Below, one piece after another: positions 36,358 through 44,041 of a stretch of 44,041 bases of DNA. The notes below the pieces were generated by a model. The model made no database searches. It was not told where the DNA came from and saw only the letters and a program-made list of their open reading frames with translations. How positions within the stretch are numbered: the stretch's first letter is position 1; each line of letters opens with the position of its first letter. The stretch is taken from contig QKYT01000079.1 of NCBI GenBank assembly GCA_003550305.1, positions 213,297-257,337 of the forward strand, in the 5' to 3' direction. Position numbers and translations under genes: made by a program. The DNA is from Glomus cerebriforme. Lineage: Eukaryota; Glomeromycota; Glomeromycetes; Glomerales; Glomeraceae.

Positions 36358-38479
36358 ATGGAACTGAAAATTTTAATAATCATTTTAGTTGCATTCAGTG
36401 CGCTTGAATTTGGCATCTTGGCTTTACTTCTTAGTATTGGGAAATTAGGACAATGTACAAAGTGTTTACAGTATTCACAGTATTTGGGCTATTCATGGTG
36501 GTGTAAATCATGTCAACTAAATAATTTAAAAAAAAATTTTACAAATTGGACTAGTGGGAATGAAAAAATCGATTATTTAATTCAATCAATACAATTACAA
36601 ATTATTAACTATAAAGATATAATATTTGAATGGATACCATACAATCAACTTATTAATATTAAAGAAGAAATAGAAAAAAATGATTTTTCAACAGAATATT
36701 CAGCAAAATGGAAGGGTGGTCCATTAAATTATGATTTAGAGAAAAAGGGATATATAAGAAATTCAGATAAAACAGTTACATTAAAATGTCTTGGTAATTC
36801 AATAAATATTACTGAAATCTGGCTAAATAAGGTATGAAATTTCTTTAACGTTAATTTTAATGTATAAAATAATTTTTTATTTTGATTTAATAAAAAATTT
36901 TTTTTTTTACTTTGTGTTTTGTAGATTTTAAATAAATATTCAGTAAAGAGATATGGTATTCCTAAAATATATGGAATATCTCAAAATCCAAGTACAGAAG
37001 AATATATAATGATTCTTGAAAATAAATCTTTTGAAAAATATTGTGTGGAATGTATTGAGATATACACAGATATACAGTATAAATGGTGTAACCCGTGTCA
37101 AATAAATTATTTGAAGAAAAATTTTACAAATTGGACTAGTGAGAATGAAAGAATTGATTATATAATACAAAATTTGCAATTAGAAATTAGTAAACCAAGT
37201 GATATAGTATTTGAATGGATATCATATAACCAATTTTATAATATTAGAGAAATATATAAGGATGATTTTGCTACAGTATATTCTGCGGAATGGAAGGATG
37301 GTCCATTAATTTATGATAATGATAAAAAGAAATGGAGAAGAGAATCAGAAAAAAAAGTTGCTTTAAAATGTTTACATAACTCAAAAAATATTACTAATGA
37401 ATTTTTGAATGAGGTATGAAAGTTCTTTATAAATTTAAATACTTTTATTTTAATCATTAATAATAACTAATTTTTTTTTCGCATTTTAATAGGTCAAAAA
37501 ATACTTACAGTCCGAAAATAAAACGTACGGAATATCTCAAAATCCATATACAAAAGATTATATAATGGTTTTTCATAATAAATATTTTGAAATATACTGT
37601 GGAAATTGCGATAAAACATTTACAAATATACAAAATAAATGGTGTAACCCGTGTCAAGTAAATTATTTTAAGGAAAGGTTTACAAATTGGACCAGTGGAA
37701 ATGAAGAAATTGATAATCTAATTCAAAAAATTAGTAAACCGAGTGATATAATATTGGAATGGATATCATACGACCAATTTAATGATGTTAAAGAAATATG
37801 CAAAGGTAGTTTTGTTACTATATATTCTGCGGTATGGAAGGATGGTCCATTAAATTATGATAATGATAAAAAGATATTGAAAAGAGAATCAGATAAGAAA
37901 GTTGTTTTGAAATATTTACATAACTCACAAAATATTTTCATTAAATGTTTAAATGTAGTAAGAAATTTTCGTTTTAAAATTTAAAATGTTTTTATTTGAT
38001 TAATAATAACTTTTTTTTTCGTATTTTAATAGATTGAAAAATACTCGCGGTCTGAAAATAATATATATGGAATATCTCAAAATCCAGATACAAAAGATTA
38101 CATTATAGTTCTTTATCATAAATTTTCTGAAGAATATTTTAAAGAATATTATATAAAATATGATAAAATACACAAACATAAAAAAATTTTAACAAATTGG
38201 ATTAGTGGGAATGAAAAAGTTGATGATTTAATTCAAGAAATGCAATTGAAAATCAATTCTCCAGATGATATAATATTTGAATGGATACCATACAATCAGT
38301 TTAGTGATGTTGAAAAAATAGGCAAAGGTGGTTTTGCTACAGTATATTCAGCAATATGGAAGGATGGTCCATTATATTATAAAAAGAATAAAGAGAAATG
38401 GGCAAGAGCATCTAGTAAAGCAGTTGCTTTAAAATGTTTAGACAACTCGCAAAATATTACCGGTGCATTTCTAAACGAG
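36358..38479 (+). repeat. Tandem cassette-exon array B (four units)
   Basis: Units are exons 1-4 of gene B. The ends of introns 2 and 3 are nearly identical (ttttttttcg(c/t)attttaatag) and the starts of exons 3 and 4 match closely, so exons 3 and 4 or their introns derive from a fairly recent duplication. Introns are 93, 79, 75 and 67 bp. Confidence 0.82.
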
Positions 38480-39391
38480 GTATGAAATTTCTTTATAATT
38501 TTATTCAAGTTATATATATATATAATAATTATTTTTTTTTTCTTAGATTAAAGCATATTCAATTAATAATTTCGATAAAATTTTACAAATATATGGAATA
38601 TCTCAAAATCCGGATACAAAAGAGTATATAATGGTTCTTCAATATGCAGAAGGTAGAAATTTTAATTATTGGTTAAACAATAATATCAAATATTAATTAA
38701 ATTGAAAGTGTTGAGTAATATTATCAATGGCCTTAAAGAAATTCATCAAAAACAGATGGTTCATCGTGATTTTCACATAGGAAATATATTATTTGAGGAG
38801 ATACTTTTATTTACTTCAAATTACATTTCAGATATGGGATTATGTGGAGAAATTGGAAATATAGATGAAACGAATATTTATGGAGTTATACCATATGTAG
38901 CTCCTGAAGTATTAAGAGGAAAACCTTATACTCAAGCAGCAGATATATACAGTTTTGGCATGATTATGTATTTTGTAGCAACTGGAAATCAACCTTTTTC
39001 TGATCGTGCTCATGATGAAATTTTAGTATTAGATATATGTGAGGGAGTTAGACCTGAATTAGAAGAGACAGAAGCGCCTAAATGTTATATTGACTTGATG
39101 GAAAAATGTTGGGATTCAAATCCAGTCAATAGATTAAATGCTACTAAAATAGAAGAGTTAATTAAATTATTTTATAATTCATATTGTTCAAAAGAAATAA
39201 AGCAAGATGATAATGAAATCGAAAAACAATTCAAAGAAGCAGAAAAATATAGAAGTACAAATCAAAATAGAAATAACAAATCAACTATTCATCCACAAGC
39301 TATTTATACATCTCGATTACTTAATCCCTTTACAAAAGATCTTCCAGAATATATTGATGATAAATCTGATTGTTTGGATTGTGCAATATAA
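36358..39391 (+). pseudogene. Kinase-like gene B: cassette-exon array with a frameshifted catalytic lobe
   Basis: Paralogue of gene A. Exons are 36358-36831, 36925-37413, 37493-37957, 38033-38479 and 38547-39391, all GT-AG with phase-0 introns. Exon 1 starts with a hydrophobic segment (about residues 4-28, signal anchor) that gene A lacks, then a CxxC...CxxC ribbon and an N-lobe. Exons 2 and 3 repeat the unit; exon 4 has the unit without its ribbon cysteines but with perfect GKGGFATVYSAIW and VALKCL. The last exon would carry HRDFHIGN, DMG, APE and the PQAIYTSRLLNPF tail. A net 10-nt deletion relative to gene A near 38691 brings TAA at 38694-38696, giving 674 residues without a C-lobe. The C-lobe frame stays open from 38702 to 39391, so decay is recent, an assembly error is possible, or a 56-nt intron (38653-38708, gtagaa...aaag) restores the frame to an 887-residue product. 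Confidence 0.72.
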
Positions 39392-42300
39392 ATAAAGGAA
39401 TACGAACAGCGAAATTATTTTAATACTAGTGGATTAAGTGAGAAATTATTATTTTATTAATTATTTGGTTAGGAATTAAATATTACATACAACTATATAA
39501 TATATATTCTTTTATACAATATAATTTTTTTACTCGACACTGATTAATAAACAAACCATCGAATATTAAGCAAATATTTACGCCAAACGTAAATACAATG
39601 AAAAATCTATTTCTTAATCGTCTATCAAACATATTTTTGTTTTATTTGTATCATTAATCCGTTATCGGTTAACGCCAAACAAACAGATACAATAATCTTT
39701 TTAATCGTGTTTCAAATTCTGGTGAATTTAAAAAATGAACTAATTTATTAATTTCAGCTAATTCCAATTTAGTTTAGCCGGTTAAAAAAAAAAGAAATAA
39801 TCTAAATGTATTCACATGATCAGCAAATTATTTTGCATTAATTTAGTCATTATCTGCTGAGTAATCTCCGAAAAAAAAATGAAGATCACGTGAACCAAGA
39901 TTTGCGTCCAATGTTTTCTTATTTTTCTTTTTTTTCAATTCTAACCAATTTCAGATAATATTATTGTAAATCGGATTATTAATAGTTACTAATCGATACT
40001 ACAAAATTATTCTTCTGATTTACTGGAAACAAAATTCTAGAGAGAAAAAAAAAAAGATTTCATCCCACAAAACCATTGAAGGTTAATGATAAATCTCATT
40101 ATTATGTACAAAAAGGAGATATTCGGAATTTTGGATATAAAAGTTTTTTTTTTTGTTACTTTTTTAACAATCATTTCATTCTTTTTTATACTACAATTTC
40201 ATTTATGGTAATTGTAAAAAATTGTCTATGAAGGTTTAAAAATTTATTATGAACAAAGTTTTTTTTTTTTTTTGGCTTGAAAGACACATTTGGTATATTG
40301 GTTCAGGTTGCATATCTTTTTAGAATCCAAATCTATCCAAAAATATATAAATAAATATATTCATATAATATGAAAAAAAAAGAAAAAAAGAAATTTTATT
40401 GATCCGGCCGAGATCTACCCTAATATATAATATATATATGTACATTATAAAAAAAATAAATCCGATTTTTTAACTTAATTAAGATAACAACCCGACCGTT
40501 CATTTGTAAATCACAAAATCACAACCATTACAAAGCTGTCACACAACATAATCGCACATTCGCACTACAAGCCCTTTTGAAATTCATTTCCATTTTTTAT
40601 CATTTAAAGTGAAATTTTGGTTCGCTTTTTTTTTTCCTTTCTTTTTTTTTTTCTTTTTTTTTTTAATTTAATATATATATATGTGTGTGTATATGTACTG
40701 TATATTATTGAATTATATTAATGTTAAATCCGAATATGCATTATGAAACGTAAAAAAATATATATACATTAATAAAGTTTTGTTCAACGATAAAAAGATT
40801 CTCTAGAGAAAAAAAAATGAAATAAAAATTTCAACGCATTAAATAATTCATCAGCATACAATTATAATTGTTTAGCTGAGTTCGTTGTATTCTAATCGAA
40901 ACTACTGTAATAAAAAAAAAAAATATGTGCGTATATTATCTAATAAAAAATATCTTGTAACACCCAAATACAGCCCCCTTAAACCAGGGTCCAATCATGT
41001 GAATCTCGTTTGAAATTTGTATTATATAATTAAATGAAAAAGAAAAGAAAAGAATATTTTATTTGTTTTTTGTTTATTTCAAATAAAACCTTCTAATAAT
41101 AGACTTTACCATTTAAAGGAAAATAAAAAAAATTCTAATCGTACATTAATATTACATTCATATTCAATTTCTTTTTAATAATCGGAATGATGATCCCATT
41201 TGATCAATTAAAAAAAAAAAACTAAAAAAACTAAAAACTAAAAAACTTAAAAACTTTAAAAAAAACTGAAAGATATAAAAAAAAAGATTCATCCAATTTT
41301 AAAACAAATAAAAAGGTATTTATAAAATTCTAATTATTCTAATTGTAATTGTAATTGTTATTAAACGATGATGATATCAAAAATAAAAATACAAACTTTT
41401 TATAATTTAGTAACTTAATATATACATTCCGTTAATATAAATTATAAATATTCTGATGTCATTCTTGTCCAAACTTTCTTTATTTCGAATGTCAGTATGT
41501 ACAGTATGTATAACAATCAATATCACGTGTTCCACCTCATATGTCATCAGCAATTCTTAGTAAAGCGCTATGTTTTTGGTGGCTGAAAGTAACTTGATAT
41601 ATATTTAATTAAAATTAATAATAATAATATAAACATCAAACATATGATGTAATTAAACAAATTAAAAAAACGTAATGTCTTAATATGGACCACCAATAGA
41701 TTCAACAAATTATTGACATTAAAATTGATAGATAAAAAGATTTGGAATTAAAATATAAAAAAAAAAGATTGAAAAGATAAAAAAAAAAAAAAAAAAAAAT
41801 AAAAAAAAAAAAAAAATTAAAAAAAAAAAAAATTTGAAAAAAAAAAAAAAAAAAAAAAAAATAAAAAAAAAAAAAAAAAAAAAAAGTCAATTAACTATAA
41901 AAAAAAATTATTAATTATTAAGATCAAGAGTTATTACAATCATGTAAAAGAAGATTTAAATTTGATTTGAAATTATGAAACTTTTAATATTAAGAAGAAG
42001 TTGAATCAACATTTACGCGTGACGAATATCTGTTACCTGCTGTTACCTGATTGGATCAACGGATTAAATATTAAAAGATCGNATGTTACAAGAAGAATTA
42101 TTCCAAAATCAAAAGAATAAAGAATAATTAACGGATCGTTAAAAAATTCATTACAATTTTTTTTATGTAAACACAATGTACTATACCTTATTTAGTATGA
42201 TGCATCGCACGCACATTCCAACAAACTACACCCGCATAAAAAATTTAATAACAAATAATAGTGCACTTATTTAAATGCATTCACAATGTGCATCAATTTG

Positions 42301-43936
42301 GATTAAATAAAATACAAAACATAAATAGTTAGAATAGTAACTGAAACAGAATTCATCAACAAACCGCATTTAGCGACACAAAGCAACTCGTTTTTATCTT
42401 TATATGGTGATTGTTGTTTGTTTATTTTATTTATTATCAATAATATAAGTGAAATGCCGTTACACCAATATGTACATATGAATCTCCAATTTAGGTTCTC
42501 GTCATCATGTGACTTTCTATGAATTTTATCTATTGGATAGATTATTTTTTTATTCAAAAAATTTTTTTTTAGAATAAAAATGTTGTGATTGTTACTTATC
42601 TATTTAATTTATTTATATATGGGAATTGTTTGATTATCTTAGATTTTGCGAAAGAGAGAGAAAAGAAGAACTGTAACAGATTTTGNTAATATACACAATT
42701 GACAACATTATATATTATTGATTTTGATTATAAAAAATAAATTTGACGAATAAAAAAAAACAACTTTCAGATTTCATTTCTTTTACGGAATACAACTTCA
42801 TTTCGATCATTTCTTGTAAGAACAATGGTGTGAATTTTGAGAACATTTTCTGAAAACTTGATGGGTAATAAATTATGTATGATAATAATATTAATCAAAA
42901 TATTTTTAATATTTTTATATATTTTTTTATAAGATCGAAACTTCTGACATCACTATAATAATAATTAAAATTTTTTTTTTTTTTTTTTGAAGATTTCGTC
43001 TCCACAAAGATTTACTGATTATATTGTATAATAATCATAATTTAATTCGTCGAAACCAAATTTGGATTACAGAATTGATCGTCAATAAAATTTCTTTGGA
43101 TTGATGTTGTGACTACNTTTATTTTTTACCACGGATTTTATAACCCCCCGCATCTTTGTTACTTTAACTTCAAAAAAACCAACCCTTATTTTTTTTTTTC
43201 TTTATCGACTNTATTGGAAATCTATTGTTATAAACATGTGTATTTTTTTTATAAGTAATCATCTTTATAATGAAAGAATTAGTTAATGATAATGTGAGTT
43301 CTTTACCACTTTTAACTCATTTCCATCTTTATGTAAAATTGTAGTTTCGTAGTTTTATAGTAGATAGTCTCCTTGAAGTGGCGCAGTAACAATAAAAAAA
43401 AAAATTAGAAAAAAAAACTTAACTTTTATTAAATAAAAACTTTTGTTTTTTTAAAAAAAAAATCTTTTTTTTCAATATTTTTTTAAAAAAACTTTATTTT
43501 TTCTTTTTAAAAATAAAATGATTCTAAAGTAAAATTTAATAAAAAGAAACATTCTTCATTGAATGAAACTAGTGAAACCGAACGAAAGATTGTGATGAAA
43601 TTTGTATAAAAAACTTAAATAACTCGTGATCTACACGCTTTTTTAGATTCCTTGTTTCCTTTTTAACATCGTTGATTTTATTGGGATCGGCTAATCAGGT
43701 TTTNCATTCAAATATTTCCCTTCGCCTATTTCTTTTTTATCAACCGAGGGAAATAGAAAATTATTATCTTTTATAAAAAAAGTTAAAAAGAATTCACAAT
43801 ATTAAATTAAAACTTTTATTAAAATTTTAAAATTAATAATTTAATCAACTAAAAAGTAATTATTTTATTTTACTTTTATTTGAAAAATTTATCTCAATCA
43901 ACCTTTTTTTTTCATTTTTTTCACACTCTTTCGTTC
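39392..43936. other. Gene-free AT-rich region with low-complexity tracts
   Basis: No coding region is supported on either strand. Contents include the likely 3' end of gene B, many homopolymer runs, an (AT)n/(GT)n patch near 40671-40700, an A-rich block at 41758-41886, and five undetermined bases (42082, 42686, 43117, 43211, 43704). Confidence 0.6.
41758..41886. repeat. Near-pure A tract of about 130 bp
   Basis: Runs of A broken by single T or G bases, with short tttg or att interruptions. It gives a spurious poly-Phe frame on the minus strand. It could be the eroded tail of a retroposed sequence or simple low complexity. Confidence 0.8.
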
Positions 43937-44041
43937 ACCATATTTTCTCCATATCAGGTCATTGGTGTTCAGATCTTTGCATGTTAACATGGGGCCTAAG
44001 CATGTGGCACAATTCCCATGAAACAATAACGTCACATTAGC
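43937..44041. other. Terminal GC-richer fragment, possibly the edge of a repeat or exon
   Basis: Composition changes sharply at the end of the window. The minus strand is open from the window edge for more than 40 codons (containing HGNCATCLGPMLTC), but the piece is cut off. It may be part of a mobile element or of an exon of a neighbouring gene; no family recognised. Confidence 0.3.

Noticed and set aside
41702..41890. Minus-strand poly-Phe frame
   Set aside because: Direct result of the A-rich tract on the plus strand.
42303..42557. Minus-strand open frame of 84 codons with hydrophobic stretches
   Set aside because: No recognisable domain, no splice context, AT-driven composition in a low-quality region; treated as chance.
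1..44041. CRISPR arrays, bacterial operons, rRNA and tRNA genes
   Set aside because: None seen; the spliced genes show a eukaryotic nuclear genome, and no tRNA-like A/B box pair was noticed, though a tRNA or snoRNA scan was not run.

Overview
The window is AT-rich, intron-dense fungal genomic DNA. The kinase-like genes at both ends have the architecture I associate with the arbuscular mycorrhizal fungus Rhizophagus (Glomeromycotina): a short CxxC...CxxC ribbon, then EWIPYNQF, a kinase N-lobe, the block YVAPEVLRGKPYTQAADIYSFG, and a PQAIYTSRLLNPF tail. That assignment rests on family knowledge and was not checked by a search. All gene models below were built by hand from reading frame, splice consensus and phase; every spliced model closes in frame.

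Layout. 1-1481: AT-rich, no gene. 1482-5080 (+): kinase-like gene A, six exons, the first five repeating a zinc-ribbon plus kinase-N-lobe unit. 5081-9634: gene desert with a 15-bp minisatellite and a GC-rich island. 9635-23254 and 23501-35679: six conserved genes in strictly alternating orientation: VPS3/TGFBRAP1-like CORVET subunit (-), gamma-SNAP (+), a voltage-gated K+ channel (-), NOP10 (+), a DENND11/LCHN-like DENN protein (-) and the giant lipid-transfer protein CSF1/BLTP1 (+). Two divergent pairs share start-to-start gaps of only about 0.2 kb. 36358-39391 (+): kinase-like gene B, a paralogue of A with the same exon-array design but a frameshifted catalytic lobe. 39392-44041: gene-free, low-complexity, lower-quality sequence with five N bases.

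Main points of interest. (1) Genes A and B are arrays of phase-0/phase-0 cassette exons. Each carries a zinc ribbon and the kinase beta1-beta3/alphaC segment, and they sit in front of one shared catalytic C-lobe exon. Any cassette could be spliced in frame onto the C-lobe, so the layout could act as a combinatorial N-lobe selector or as a poly-N-lobe protein. (2) Two introns, one in VPS3 and one in CSF1, have every hallmark of U12-type AT-AC minor-spliceosome introns, and only that splice keeps the frame. (3) Three further introns are best explained as GC-AG.

Four of the six central genes act in endolysosomal trafficking, membrane fusion or lipid transfer (VPS3, gamma-SNAP, the DENN protein, CSF1). 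Nothing in the sequence shows that their proximity is functional.
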